This document shows, piece by piece, positions 1 to 11,999 of a stretch of DNA of 64,000 nucleotides. The DNA is taken from contig QPMI01000407.1 in assembly GCA_004431415.1 (NCBI GenBank), positions 32,936-96,935 of the forward strand, in the 5' to 3' direction. Position numbers and translations under genes: made by a program. The notes beneath the pieces are model-generated. The model was not told the origin of the DNA and did no database searches. It was given only the letters and a program-made list of their open reading frames with translations. This stretch comes from Cyanophora paradoxa (lineage: Eukaryota > Glaucocystophyceae > Cyanophorales > Cyanophoraceae). Every line of letters starts with the position of its first letter. Position 1 is the stretch's first letter.

Positions 1-132
1 TTCTGTATCTGTGTATATATATGTGGTCGTAATTCTTGTCTGGCTGATCGTAATCGTAATTCTGACCAGCTAAGCTTAAGCTTTCGTAATTGCACGACTT
101 CGACCGTGCGCGGGCGCGCCCGATCACCCGGC

Positions 133-210
133 GCAGGCGCATTGGATCACCAGGTGCAGGCGCATTGGATCAGCGGGCGCAGGCGCGTTCGATCGACGTG
201 CGCAGGCGCC
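133..210. repeat. 23-bp tandem repeat
   Basis: About four units of a GC-rich 23-bp repeat, each starting with GCAGGCGC and the first two running into ATTGGATCA. Unit starts fall at about 133, 156, 179 and 202. No gene can be supported around it; the rest of 1-960 shows no feature I recognise. Confidence 0.7.
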
Positions 211-967
211 GCTGTGACAGCGAGCGTGTTGGGGTTGCTTCGCGACCTGGAGTCCGACGCCGCGCTTTCCCAGGTCGGCTCGGTTCGACACGGCGCTCAC
301 AGGGCGAGCTGATTTGGTCAACCATGGACGGCGGAAGGCGCCACCGGGCTGCATTGGCGCGATCTCGCGGTCTGTGTTGAGAGCGTGCGAAATGCTTGTT
401 CTACGCTCCAATGCATATTCTAAATAATATATCGATGTGCACTCGCGCGGCTGCGTGAGCACGCGGTAAGATATGCATGCAGCTGCAGGTCCGTCGAGAT
501 GTTTCTCAGCTGCAGTGAAGATGCCCAGCTGAGCGCCCCTTCGCTCCCACCTCAGGAGCGCATGTTTCGTTCCCGCCTCAGGAGTACATTCTCGCCACCA
601 TTCGCACCGCGCTTCCTGTCCGTGCAAGTCCATCGTCCTCTTCAAACCCGTGTTCGGGGCTTTGATTTGGATCTGATCGTGAGCCTTGAGAGCGTATCTC
701 AGAGCATACGAGTTTGATTTGAAGTACCCCCCTCAGCAGAACGTACCGCGTACACCTAGAACGCGGAGGGGCCCTGCGCCGGTTACGCCGACTCCCGAAA
801 GGAGGGCCCGGTGTATCCTGCCAGCATGTAGCTTTGCTATTGTTTGACAGGACAATGAGAATGGACTCCAGGAACCAGGTGCACACAAATCTCTTTCCAG
901 GGGGAGAATGCACAAGGCGCTACTCTTAGGCAGGTGCACCCCAGCCAGCGCGCACGTGACCAGAAAG

Positions 968-1045
968 TTTGTATGATTGCTCAGCGTACACTGCTAGCCC
1001 GAACAGCTACAGGGCTAGTCCAGATAGCACTTGTGTATATCTGAA
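968..1045 (-). repeat. Dispersed ~78-bp hairpin-containing repeat, copy 1
   Basis: Reverse complement of a sequence also found at about 14101-14178 and 19286-19363, with only scattered mismatches. Its core is a stem formed by CTAGCCC and GGGCTAG around an 11-base loop. It lies at the extreme 3' end of the XPG gene and overlaps the end of the last open frame, so it may be part of that gene's 3' untranslated region or an inserted short element. Confidence 0.7.
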
Positions 1046-4000
1046 ATGCACACTGGAAGAGTCTCCTGCTGGGGTGTTTGAGATGATTGTGACGTCTCCA
1101 GGTGTGCAATCGGCGGCTTCGATGGACGTCCAGGACGTGACTTCTTCTTGACATCCGAACACCAGGCATTCACGTCGAAATCCAGCTGCTCTCCACCGCT
1201 CTCCACACGTTTCTGCTCTCCACTTGCATGGCCATGGTCCATTGCCGGCACCTTCCTCTTTCGCACTGATTTCTTCTTTGTTTCCGGCTCCTCACTTTTT
1301 GGAACAATCAATTCTTCGACAAGGTCAGGTGTGTGTGTGAGGCCCTGCAAATGCGTAGGCCTGTGTCAGGCCCCGCCAAGGCTGAGGCGAGGGGGGTGGG
1401 GGATGGTCATACCCGCACTGCTGTGGCCAGCCTTGAGGACCGAATTCGTGCATAGCGGTGTGGCTGTAGAACACAGTGTGATTCAAGGGAAAAAAATATT
1501 CGGCTGGTATTTCAAATTTTGCACCTGAAAATAAGAATCTATGCGGGTCTGGAACTTTTCCGATCCAGATAATGCATTCAAAATCGGCTGAAGGAGCTCG
1601 TCGGTCTTGTCGAAGGACCACATGAACTTCTCGTGGCAGAATCTGGAAGACAACTCGTTTCCAAGCAAATGCTGGATTCAGAAAGGATTAACCTCTTCAG
1701 TGCGTCAAAATCCGGTTGCCCCCACCCGAATTGAGCCATGCTGCTGTCGACCTAAAAGCCCGGATCATCAATCGAAAAAAACACGTAGCTTTTTGAGGGC
1801 ACCTGAGGCTGCATATAGGCAGCTCGCACTTCACTACTTGGGAATTGCCCACGGATGACCCAGTTGCGCTTCATGTTTCTCTGCCAGGAGTGGTGTCCCA
1901 CAAAAGAGTAGTCAAAAAAAGCACAGTAGCACACATGCTTGAACATGAAGGTTCGCTTCTTCTTCTGGGGATCAGTCGTATCATTCATCGTAGATGGGGC
2001 GACCCAATCTCCCCTGTCATCGAGATTCACAGTTTCCAGCCATCTGAGTTCTGTCAGGAAAATGTAGGGTGCACATCACAAAGCCGACACACTCTCTGAA
2101 TTCCCGCAGGCCTTCGTCTCCTCCAGGAGGAGTAAAAGCGTCCACAACCTAATCATGTTGAGGGAAGATTCTAGAATGCAAGGGATAATTGAACCTCCAT
2201 AGCATTCACGATGCCGATTCCCCTGGGACAAATACGCATAAACAAACGGGCGTTCAATATCAAAACTCGTTTCATACCGAATTCCTTCAGCATAGTCTGA
2301 GCCAAGCAGCATAGCAAGAGAAATGAGCTTCTCCCGGTCCATTCCAAGCTCGGAGCTAAAGTCCTGCGACCAGTTTGAGAGACTGTCAGGAATACATGCC
2401 ATTGCTCACGTCAGCCTTGAAATGCTCAACGAGCTTCTTCTGATCAAACATGTTGCGGTACACATTCTGCCCTCCAAACAGAAACACATCACTGCAGCAT
2501 GCAGCATGTCAAAAGATCTTCCAGGCGATAGGATGAAAGCACATCATGATCAAAATTACCTGTCATCTGTAATAATTCCGTCTACTAACCCATGCTGCTC
2601 CAATGCTGCACACTGGGCCTCAGCCTCCATGGGACTCACAATGTAGGGGCAGCCAAAGAGTCTGAGCAGCTCCTACAGGAACGACCGATTGATCAGAATT
2701 AGGGCAAAACGACACAAAGATAGCTACAGCACACTTGGGATTCTGCAAACATCTCATCGGTGACAGAGTCGATGTCCCGTTCAGCCCGGCGTTGCATAGC
2801 TTGAAGTCTCTTCCGTTCAGCTTCCAAAGATGCAACATCGCCAATATCATCACGCTCTGGCTGTTGCTGGCCCTGCTGTGCATCCAAGTGCGCTGACTGC
2901 ACGGGCTCAACAGAACCAACAGCGGAGTGAGCAGCTTCAGAAGGCCAGTCTTTCCTCACATCATGCTCAAGATCTGGAAGGCATCCGCCACCTTGTTTGT
3001 TGTGATTGTCCTGTTAGAAATTCAGTGCAGCTACCGGCCCTCGTAACGTTATTGCAGCAGACCTGATTTTCTATGAGAGAATCATCAGCTATGGAGTCAA
3101 TATCCCATTCAGCTCCATCGTGTGCCGTGTCAGAGAATGCGTCATCCAGTGCGAGCTCAGCTTGTACCTCCTGATGTGTAGGTGAGGGAGGCCTGCGTGC
3201 AACACTGCTGATGGGCCTGGAGTCTGGACCCTGGAGTTGCTGGGCATGTCCAGCACTGCTTTCGTTTTCACTGCAAGAAATACGAGCAGCAATGAGAACA
3301 CAGTCAAACCGCCCCATCATTTCATGTCGTCCGACCTTGCACAGGAATCGTAGAATGTGCCCGTTTCTGGGCATGTCTAACGTCAGCTGCCAAGCAATGC
3401 AACTGCGAATAGTTTCACCTTCCAAACTTGTGCCGACTCTCGAATTCTCGAAAATGACATGCCGGTCTTCAAGTTCAGGTGCACTTGGCGAGCTGGGCCT
3501 GCTCTGGGTTCCGCCTATCGGCCTCTCGTAGGCAGACACAGTCATATCGTGATCATTGTGGATGCCAGTGACGATGGCAGCTTCGGATGACTGATTTGCA
3601 GGACAGATTGGAGAGGCATCCAGCGCCTGGGACTGTATTTCTGTTGGGGGATCCACAGAAGGACACTTGCACGGTTGGGACAATGCCTCGACTTCAAGGT
3701 GATCAATACTGATCGAAAACTCTATCACTCCAGCCGATTCTTCATCACAAGTCTGCCAAGGCTCCAGTTGCTGTTCCCGAGTGTGTGCTTTTGTTATTGG
3801 CGCGATTTCGACGACATCCCATTCACAGTCCATCAGAACATCCTCTCCAGCATCTTGAGCAACACTTCGTGTTTGCAAGGGTTCCTTTCCCTTCCATTTC
3901 TTGATTGGAACTTCAGGTGGCATCAGAGGACCCTGCATGCACATGAGATGGCATTCTATTGCATAAGATTTTCTTTTCTAACCTCTGGTTCTGTGTTCAG

Positions 4001-5461
4001 AAAAAGAGTGTCCGATGCGTTCTCTGTTGCATGCGTCTCATAGTTCTGTTGCACGGGTGACTTTTTGTCTTGGCTGATTACATCAGTCGATCCATGGAGC
4101 AAGGCCTGTTTTGCTGTCTCAGCGGATGACCCTTTCACCAGAAGAAAACTCCGATTCTGGGAAGAAAAATCATGCTCGAGGGGCAAATGAGTGATAGATT
4201 GCGATCGCTGAGCACCTCGTCCGATGCTATACGCTGACCGTGTGCAGAGTTCAAGGCAAGTGAGCAACCAAGGGCATGGCGGGCCTCCTCCAGCGTCTTT
4301 GTAAGTCGTGTACCCTGCAAACAAGACTCAAGATCGGAACTGAATCATTAAGATCTGAAAAGGTACCTGGAGAAACTTCTCAATCTGACCAGCTGAAAAA
4401 TCATTGAGCTGGGCCTCTTTTTCAATAAGGCGGCCTCGGCCTTCAAGTCGGAAGCGCTCTCTCATCTAAGAAATTACACGATACATTCAACACGAAATGC
4501 AGTGCGTTGTTGAACTGGAAACCATTGCGTATCGGCGGACCTCCAATGCAAGCTCATATCTTATTTCTGGGGGGAGGCTGGACAGAACAATTGGGTCAAG
4601 GTCACCTGCAGGCTGGCGGATATGGTAAGTCGGTTGCAAGTTCTGAAGACCTTCAACAAATCGCACCAGAATAATGGGACCTTCTAAAATTTCTGTGGTT
4701 GGCTTCACTTTCGAATTCCATCTGTTCTCTCCCTTGCTAGTGTCTACCTCTCCGGCAGCATCACAAGCTTCCAAGTCAATCACTGCGTCACTTGCTTTTT
4801 CAACGACGAAATCGCGATCTTCTGTTCCAGGAGCAGTCTCTTGGGAACTTGAGGTGTGGGGTGATTGGGGTGAATCCGCCACAACGCTGCTGAGAAGGGT
4901 TAGAAGTCTGAAATGAGGCCTGTGTGCAGCACGACGCACCTCTGAGGGCGATCCCGGCGCTGAAGAGCCGAGACATTCTTGACAAGATTCTGAAGCGCCT
5001 TGCTCTTCAACTGGCTCAGCAGTAACTTTTCGGCTGTTCGCTGAAGATTCGCGGCTTGCTTGTCACGACGCATTCTTCTAGAGGCCTGCGAGGGGTGCCG
5101 GTTCACGTGTGCTGTGCCTGAATGCCGGCAGAAAATGCACCAGTGTACGGCGCTTAATCGCTGGCGCGCCCCCGTCGAATACGAAGACTGGCTTTACCCT
5201 GAAAAATAAGAGTTTGCACATGCGTCTGAACAGGCCGAGAAGGTGCGCATTTCGAATCATCGTTCCCTGCTGATCCCTCATGGCTTTCACGAACTGGGTG
5301 AGCCAGATGCTCGCGTCTGCATGCGCCGCGACCGGTGAACTCGGGCACACGACGCGTACAGGATCGTTCGCACCGACAGCAAGCCTCCTCTGCGCAAGCG
5401 TCTCGATCGGGATACGCCGCGCAGCTGGCGAGAGGAGCTCCCAGAGCCCATGGACGCCCAT
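1015..5461 (-). CDS. XPG/Rad2-family DNA repair endonuclease (ERCC5-like), multi-exon
   Basis: Structure-specific endonuclease that cuts 3' of the lesion in nucleotide excision repair. The N-terminal nuclease block starts at 5461 with [12 protein letters not shown], then [12 protein letters not shown] spliced over a 57-base GT-AG intron (5317-5373), then KPVFVFDGG and a helical stretch near 5060-4985 ([16 protein letters not shown]). A long acidic spacer follows (about 4940-2700, with [15 protein letters not shown]). The internal nuclease block is at about 2640-2260: [32 protein letters not shown] split by an intron, then [19 protein letters not shown]. The catalytic acidic residues expected in FEN1/XPG nucleases are all visible. 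Downstream are VVDAF..GLREF, the [11 protein letters not shown] block, the ending QTRIDSYFQ (about 1520) and a basic tail (KKKSVRKRK, about 1290) that looks like a nuclear localisation signal. The gene looks intact. Exon ends other than those named are approximate. Confidence 0.93.
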
Positions 5462-6172
5462 CCGTGTGCCGTGCGCACGAAGGGGCGGTCGATATCAGCG
5501 CTGGTAGTTGTGAGTGTTGCGGATTGTTTCGCAGCCTTCGCAGGGCTTTTGTACGGCGGAGACGGGACTACCCCTACAATTTCTCGACTTTAGCAGGCGG
5601 GAAATATTTAGTAGATCGCCCAAAAACTTTTAGTACTATAAATATGCAGCCCACTAAATATTTCTAGTTCTACAGTATGCTCAGTGCACCCAGTGTCGGA
5701 GACGAGCTACGTGCGCCCCCAACCACGGCCAAGACCAATCCTTAGTGGACAGCCCTTGGGATGCCACAAATTTAAAAGGAGGCCCTACAACTCCACCGAG
5801 GAGTAAGGCCCCTGCTAGGAGGAGGACCCTGCGAGATGCAGAACCAGGTCCGGCTTCACGCCCTAGGAATCCAGCAGGCGGTCGGCAGTGGACGGCGTAA
5901 CAACCACGGGGGACTTTCTACATTCAACACCTCCAACAAGCTATCTAGCTTTAGCTACTACACTACACCTCTCTCGTAGTATAGTTACTTAGACTAGATC
6001 AGGCTCTGTGGACTGTGCTTTGAATCAGATCTAGATCTAGATTACCGCTTACCGGAAAAAAAGCCGGCTCGCTAACCTCAGTAAATCTACTTTACTACCC
6101 ATTAACTCACTCGGCTTATTTCTCGAATGCTAAGGTCTGCGACTGCTAGGGACCTAGGTGCGCATACTACCC
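5462..6172. other. Intergenic, upstream of the XPG gene
   Basis: No coding frame is supported. The AT-rich stretch 5600-5665 has an 11-base inverted repeat, GAAATATTTAG at 5601-5611 and its complement at 5653-5663, with TATAAATA between. It lies about 140 bases upstream of the XPG start and could belong to its promoter. Nothing else is recognised up to the fold-back element. Confidence 0.4.
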
Positions 6173-7385
6173 AGAAAGTTAATTGCATAACTCGGTTGGG
6201 GAGTGTGTGTTGTGGCATGGCGGGGCGAGGGGGGGAGCGCGCTACGCGCCAGCTGGCATAATTAAAGAGGCCCTTACATAGAGCAGTTCGCAAGTGGTGG
6301 CGTCTAGCCCCGTTACCATCGATTTTCGACCACTGCGGGCGCGGGATTCGCGGCGCGGGATCGGCAAGACAGCTACACGAGTGCTAGGGAATCGGCGCGC
6401 ATAGGTCCTTTTTGCTAGCGGATCCGCGCTGCGCGCCCGCGCGCCAAGGTCCCGCGCGCCCGCTTGCGGAGGGGGGGGACAGCGATTCCGTCATGCAGTC
6501 CGCGCTGCTAGCGCTCTGGTCGCGTTATGCATGCGCGGTACAGCGCAACGATTGCGCTGTGTACCGCTTCGGGTCCTCCGCGCTGCCGCCGCCGCGCCAG
6601 CGCCGGTTTTGGGGCTGCCCAAAACCGGGGGGGACAGCGTTACGAGGCACCAGCTCCAGCCACACATCGCCCGGTGTGCGAAACGCTCGAGCGCGTCGCA
6701 GTCCCCAGGCGCCGCCGCTATATCTGGCGCCTCCATCTGGCCCCGCTCGCCGCCGCAGTACACGGCGACTACACGCCGCACATCGCGGCACATGTACAGC
6801 TACTGTTATAGGTCCGTGGCTCACTTTGCATCGTGCTCGGTTCGCTCACCGCGGGCGATCCGGCGCGGCGCATCTGGCGGTTCGTCGCCCTCGCGCCGCC
6901 GCCGCATGTCAACGCGATCCCGTGCGCGCTCCATCACGAGCCGAAAAGCCGGCGCTGAGGTCTGCACACGCCCGCGCCGCCGGGCCGCCCCCTGCGCCGA
7001 GCGCCGACCGCGGCCTGCCCGCGCTCATTTGCGCAGGGCGATCTCCGTTACCGCGCGTGCTCTGGGGGCACCTCGCCGTCGACGCATGGGACTCAATGGC
7101 TGCTGGCGTCTTGCGCAGTCAGATCCAGGATCGCCGATGAGCTGCAGCATGCCGCCCCCATGCCCTGCGCGCGCGCGCTTCGCCACAACCACGTATCCGC
7201 GGTGCGCGGGCCAGCCGCCTTTGCGCGCTCTTTGATATTCAATAGGAGGGTCTTTTTGAGCGTGGCGTCAGCCACGCTGGACGCTGCTCGCGCAGGGATC
7301 CCGCCCCCCGCCGCCCTGCCAACCACGTACCCCGGTACGAGGCCCGGCCCCCGCCCCCGCCCCTGGCTCTGCCCGCCGGGGCTCT
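6173..7385 (+). repeat. Left arm of large inverted repeat
   Basis: Pairs with 8515-9725. Near-identical arms imply recent origin or continuing gene conversion. Confidence 0.85.
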
Positions 7386-8100
7386 AGTGCCGCGCCCGGA
7401 GGGCCGCCGAATCGCTTGGGAGGCGACGCTGAACGCTGCTCCCGCAGAGCCCCCGCCCCCCGCCTCCCCGCCCCCCCGCCAACCACGTACCCCGGTACGA
7501 GGCCCGGCCCCCGCCCCCGGCCCTGGCTCTGCCGGGCGGGGCCCTAGTACCGCGCCCAGACGGCCGCCAAATCGCTTGGGAGACGGCGCTGAACGCTGCT
7601 TCCGCAGAGCCCCCGCCCCCGCCCCCCCCCCCCCCCCAACCACGTACCCCGGTGCGGGGCCCGGCCCCCGCCCCCGGCCCTGGCTCTGCCGGGCGGGGCC
7701 CTAGTATCGCGCCCAGACGGCCGCCGAATCGCTTGGGAGGCGACGCTGAACGCTGCTCCCGTAGGGCCCCCGCCCCACACCCTGGCTCTCCGTCGCCCCG
7801 CCAACCACGTACCCCGGTATGAGGCCCGGCCCCCGCCCCCGGCCCTGGTTCTGCCGGGCGGGGCTCTAGTGCCGCGCCCGGTGGGCCGCCAAATCGCTTG
7901 GGAGGCGGCGCTGAACGCTGCTCCCGCAGAGCCCCCGCCCCCCGCCTCCCCGCCCCCCCGCCAACCACGTACCCCGGTGCGAGGCCCGGCCCGCGCCCCC
8001 TGCCCTGGATCTGCCTGGCGGGCCCTAGTACCGCGCCCGGAGGGCTGCCGAATGGCTTGGGAGGCGGCGCTGAACGCGGTTTCCGCAGGGACCCCGCCCC
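7272..8100 (+). repeat. ~160-bp GC-rich tandem repeat, about five units
   Basis: Units begin near 7388, 7548, 7707, 7870 and 8029, with a partial unit from about 7272 inside the left arm. Each contains CCAACCACGTACCCCGGT, a CCCCCGCCCC-rich run and CGCTTGGGAGGCG. Unit length varies by a few bases, mostly in C-runs. Open frames across it on both strands are a by-product of composition. Confidence 0.8.
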
Positions 8101-8514
8101 CCGCCCAGGTTTGGGCGCCCCCAAAACCGGGGGCTGACGCTGTGACGGGCGCGCGGAGCGCATGCAGCGGCCTTTCATAGCCATCGTGGCACTGCGTGGC
8201 AGCGGCCTGCAGCGGCCTTTCATAGCCATTAGTCGAGAACTTCGGAAGCGTGGCACTGCGACATGTTTATTGAGGTTTTAATTTGTACCAAGCTCTCGAT
8301 TAATATTCACAGCCCCCGGTGGGCACTCGTGCAGTACTAGTTTGTTGACATACTATGATACTTGCAAGGATGGCTATGTATTGCAAGGATGAGTGCAAGC
8401 TTACTTGTCGGATGTCGACATACTTGCAAGCTTAAGGGGCCCGCGGCCGGGCCTGGCCATGGGGTTCGGCGCGGGCTTTAGATCTTGATCATGATCTGAT
8501 GATCGATATCTACT

Positions 8515-9725
8515 AGGTACTAGGGCCCCGCCCGGCAGATCCAGGGCCGGGGGCGCGGGCCGGGCCTCATACCGGGGTACGTGGTTGGCGGGGCGGCGGG
8601 GGGCGGGATCCCTGCGCGAGCAGCGTCCAGCGTGGCTGACGCCACGCTCAAAAAGACCCTCCGATTGAATATCAAAGAGCGGGCAAAGGCGGCTGGCCCG
8701 CGCACCGCGGATACGTGGTTGTGGCGAAGCGCGCGCGCGCAGGGCATGGGGGCGGCATGCTGCAGCTCGTCGGCGATCCTGGCTCTGACTGCGCAAGACG
8801 CCAGCAGCCATTGAGTCCCATGCGTCGACGGCGAGGTGCCCCAGAGCACGCGCGGTAACGGAGATCGCCCTGCGCAAATGAGCGCGGGCAGGCCGCGGTC
8901 GGCGCTCGGCGCAGGGGGCGGCGCGGGCGTGTGCAGACCTCAGCGCCGGCTTTTCGGCTCGTGATGGAGCGCGCACGGGATCGCGTTGACATGCGGCGGC
9001 GGCGCGAGGGCGACGAACCGCCAGATGCGCCGCGCCGGATCGCCCGCGGTGAGCGAACCGAGCACGATGCAAAGTGAGCCACGGACCTATAACAGTAGCT
9101 GTACATGTGCCGCGATGTGCGGCGTGTAGTCGCCGTGTACTGCGGCGGCGAGCGGGGCCAGATGGAGGCGCCAGATATAGCGGCGGCGCCTGGGGAGTGC
9201 GACGCGCTCGAGCGTTTCGCACACCGGGCGATGTGTGGCTGGAGCTGGTGCCTCGTAACGCTGTCCCCCCCGGTTTTGGGCAGCCCCAAAACCGGCGCTG
9301 GCGCGGCGGCGGCAGCGCGGAGGACCCGAAGCGGTACACAGCGCAATCGTTGCGCTGTACCGCGCATGCATAACGCGACCAGAGCGCTAGCAGCGCGGAC
9401 TGCATGACGGAATCGCTGTCCCCCCCCTCCGCAAGCGGGCGCGCGGGACCTTGGCGCGCGGGCGCGCAGCGCGGATCCGCTAGCAAAAAGGACCTATGCG
9501 CGCCGATTCCCTAGCACTCGTGTAGCTGTCTTGCCGATCCCGCGCCGCGAATCCCGCGCCCGCAGTGGTCGAAAATCGATGGTAACGGGGCTAGACGCCA
9601 CCACTTGCGAACTGCTCTATGTAAGGGCCTCTTTAATTATGCCAGCTGGCGCGTAGCGCGCTCCCCCCCTCGCCCCGCCATAGCACAACACACACTCCCC
9701 AACCGAGTTATGCAATTATCTTTCT
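8515..9725 (-). repeat. Right arm of large inverted repeat
   Basis: Reverse complement of 6173-7385. The short single-copy stretch 8160-8515, between tandem repeat and arm, holds no gene; it has an AT-richer part with TATTGCAAGGATG-like words near 8365-8410. Confidence 0.85.
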
Positions 9726-9865
9726 AGCAGAATGCGCTCTTGTGTCCCTGATATGCGACTAGACCGACAGCTACGAGGGTGCGAACGAAATATAATGAAG
9801 AGAAGCGGCATCCAATAGCTAGACTCCCATATAGTCGTAATTTTGATCCACCTAGGGCTTGTAAC

Positions 9866-11374
9866 TAAGCTTGTCGTTTAGACGATCGTCGTAATTCTTC
9901 AGTGCCAGCTATAGTGTTCGTAATCGGGGGCGCGGCGAGAGGGGGGCGCGGGGGCGGCGCACCGCGGAGGGACGTCAGCTGCCCGATGGCGCGGGGGCTG
10001 GCGCCGTTGCCGAAGGACCCGACCTCGAGGCGCACGAGCCCGGCCGCGAGCCGGGCGGCGGCGGACTCTGCGACGGCCGCGTCCATGATCCAGGCGTCGA
10101 GCCGCAGCTCTGCGAAGGGGCGTCGGCTCGGCGCGCGCGCGCGCGCCCGGTGGCGGGCGGGGAGGGGGGGCGGACCGCCGAGGGCGGGGAAGAGCGTGAC
10201 GAAGTCGCCGAGCTCGGCCGAGACGGGCCTGACGTTGCGGAGCTCCAGCTTGACGATGCGCTCCCGCGAGGCGAGGCCTAGGGGCGCCGCGTGGGGCTCG
10301 GCGCAGGGGTAGCCCGTCCTGTCGAACGCCGTCGCGTCCAGGCAGACGCGGGCGAGGCCGGCGATGAGCCCCAGGGGCGCGAGGGAGAACGCGCGCAGGC
10401 CCGTCCCGCCGACGTCCACGCGCAAGGCGTCGTACCCCCAGTCGTAGTCGAGCTCCGCCTCGTTGCGGCCCTGGCCCGCCGGCGTCGGGCGTGGTCGGGG
10501 CCGGCTGGCGGGGCGGGGCGGGGGCGGGGCGGGGCGGGGCGGGGCGGCGCACGACGGGGTGGAACTTGACGAGGAGCTCGGTGATCCCACCGAAGAACGC
10601 CCCGAGCGCCGCGCACGCGCGCTCCAGCGCGGCCGTGGCCGACCCGCGGTCGTGGAGCCGGTCCTGCATCACGTAGACCCGCACGAGAGCCCGCGGGATC
10701 ACGGCGCCTCGCAGGAGACGGTTCACCGCCTTGCATACGAGACGGGAGCGGAGCAGCACGCCGGCGTCGACCCACCCCGACTGCGGGTCTGCGAAGGCGC
10801 GGGTGGGCGGGCGGGGAGGGCGGGCGGCCGAGGGGTGCGGGCGGGTGGGCGCGGGGGAGGCACCCGCCGCGAAGGTCAGGGCCAGGATGATCTTGGCCTG
10901 CAGCTCGTCCGGCAGGTCCGCGAAGCCCGCCACGGTGGCGGCGGCCTGGCGGGAGGGCCCCCGAGTGTGGCGGGGGCGGCGCGCCCGCCTGCGCGGGAGG
11001 GGCGCACCTCGGAGCCCGTTGTCTGGCGCCTGGAGGCGCGACGTGGGCTCGGCTGCGGCGGGGCACGCCCCTGGCCCCGGAGCCTGGCGGACCGCCGGAC
11101 GGCGGCGGGGACGGCGGCGCCCTGCGGGGCGGCCCGTCCCCTTCCCAGTCAGCGCCCGAGCCCATACCTCATCACCGTGCGGGGGTGCGGGGCGCCGCGG
11201 GAAGGGGCACCGGTGGCGGCGCGGCGAGGGCGGCGTCGCGCGCCGCCGCGGCGGCGGCGGCGGCGGCGACGACGGCGACGGGGGTTGCGGAGCGACTGGA
11301 AGGCGGCGACAGCGAAGCGCGCGCGGAGGAGGGGCCCGCGGCCGCGCGCTGGCGGACGTTGCCTGGTGCGCCCA
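9866..11374 (-). CDS. F-box protein with leucine-rich C-terminal part, multi-exon
   Basis: Probably a substrate adaptor of an SCF ubiquitin ligase. An ATG at 11374 starts an Ala/Pro-rich N-terminal exon (MGAPGNVRQRAAAG). The F-box is seen near 10915-10680: LPDELQAKIILAL, an intron made of short CCCGCC repeats, then LLRSRLVCKAVNRLLRG. Later exons give YDWGYDALRVDVGGTGLR, IVKLELRNVRPVSAELGDF and LVRLEVGSFGNG, which read like irregular leucine-rich repeats. The last recognisable residues (AIGQLTSL) are at about 9925, only 200 bases from the fold-back element, so the C-terminus may be truncated. Introns are extremely GC-rich; exon limits are not certain. Confidence 0.6.
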
Positions 11375-11619
11375 TGGCGACTGCTTCCTTATTCTTGTGC
11401 ATTGCATCGTCTTCTCTCGGTCACAGAACCTATCCGAGAGCTGAGAGCGAAGTGGACGTGCATCAGAGTACTTCGTACCATTTTGGATTGGTGCTATTAC
11501 CATCCCGCATGCACACGTCGAAAAGGAATGAGCAGCCTGCGCCACGGCCCCACTCTAGCCTCGTTGTGTATCGGTAGTCCGGCATGTACCAGCCCCTGAA
11601 TGGAAGAGTCAGGCATCAG

Positions 11620-11815
11620 TCAATAGTAGCGCTTGTGCACGTACGAGTCCTGCAGCAGGCCAAACTGGATGCCTCCCGTGATCACCGGGCCCAGCTTCGG
11701 GTCAGTGTACCCCAGGCGCTTGGCGTACTCCTCCAGCGTCACCGGACTCCTGCCGGGGCCCATGGCAACGCGCCCCTCCTCGTCGAGCATCTGCAGCCAC
11801 GCCCGCGGGTAAGAT
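11620..11815 (-). CDS. C-terminal exon of an unidentified protein
   Basis: A minus-strand frame ending at 11620 has balanced composition unlike its surroundings: RAWLQMLDEEGRVAMG, then VTLEEYAKRLGYTDPKLG and GLLQDSYVHKRYY before the stop. A possible upstream exon lies at about 12060-11890 (DIVHIAPGHPRMPPLARS). I do not recognise the family. It overlaps or abuts the 5' region of the plus-strand coiled-coil gene, so one of the two models must be adjusted. Confidence 0.35.
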
Positions 11816-11999
11816 CGGAAGGCAGCGAGATGGAGAGAGAGAGGGGGGGCTTGCGCCGGATCGGAAGCTATGCCAAGCGCGCCAGTTAACGCGGCACTCC
11901 TCCAGGGGGAAAGCAGCGAGCGGGAGCTCCGGTCCGGCGCCGGCTGAGCTTGGTGACGTCGCCGGCGAAGCTGCGCGCCAAAGGCGGCATGCGTGGGTG

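Larger units (their letters stand above)
6173..9725. mobile_element. Fold-back element: 1.2 kb inverted arms around a GC-rich tandem repeat
   Basis: Bases 6173-7385 recur in reverse complement at about 8515-9725. The outer ends pair without gaps for hundreds of bases, with only a few mismatches and about 9 bases of indel further in. Outer ends read AGAAAG...CTTTCT. Each arm holds the same alanine/proline/arginine-rich open frame, which looks like a composition effect and not a protein. No transposase is seen, so if mobile it is non-autonomous. No clear target-site duplication was found. It lies between the XPG and F-box genes and may cut off the 3' end of the latter. Confidence 0.75.

Noticed and set aside
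6412-7140. 242-codon open frame in the left arm of the fold-back element and its copy of up to 361 codons in the right arm
   Set aside because: Ala/Pro/Arg-rich, overlapping equally long frames in other phases and on the other strand, no domain; explained by high G+C.
9899-11599. 548-codon minus and 378-codon plus frames over the F-box locus
   Set aside because: They read through introns or the antisense strand; the F-box words lie only in the spliced minus-strand pieces.
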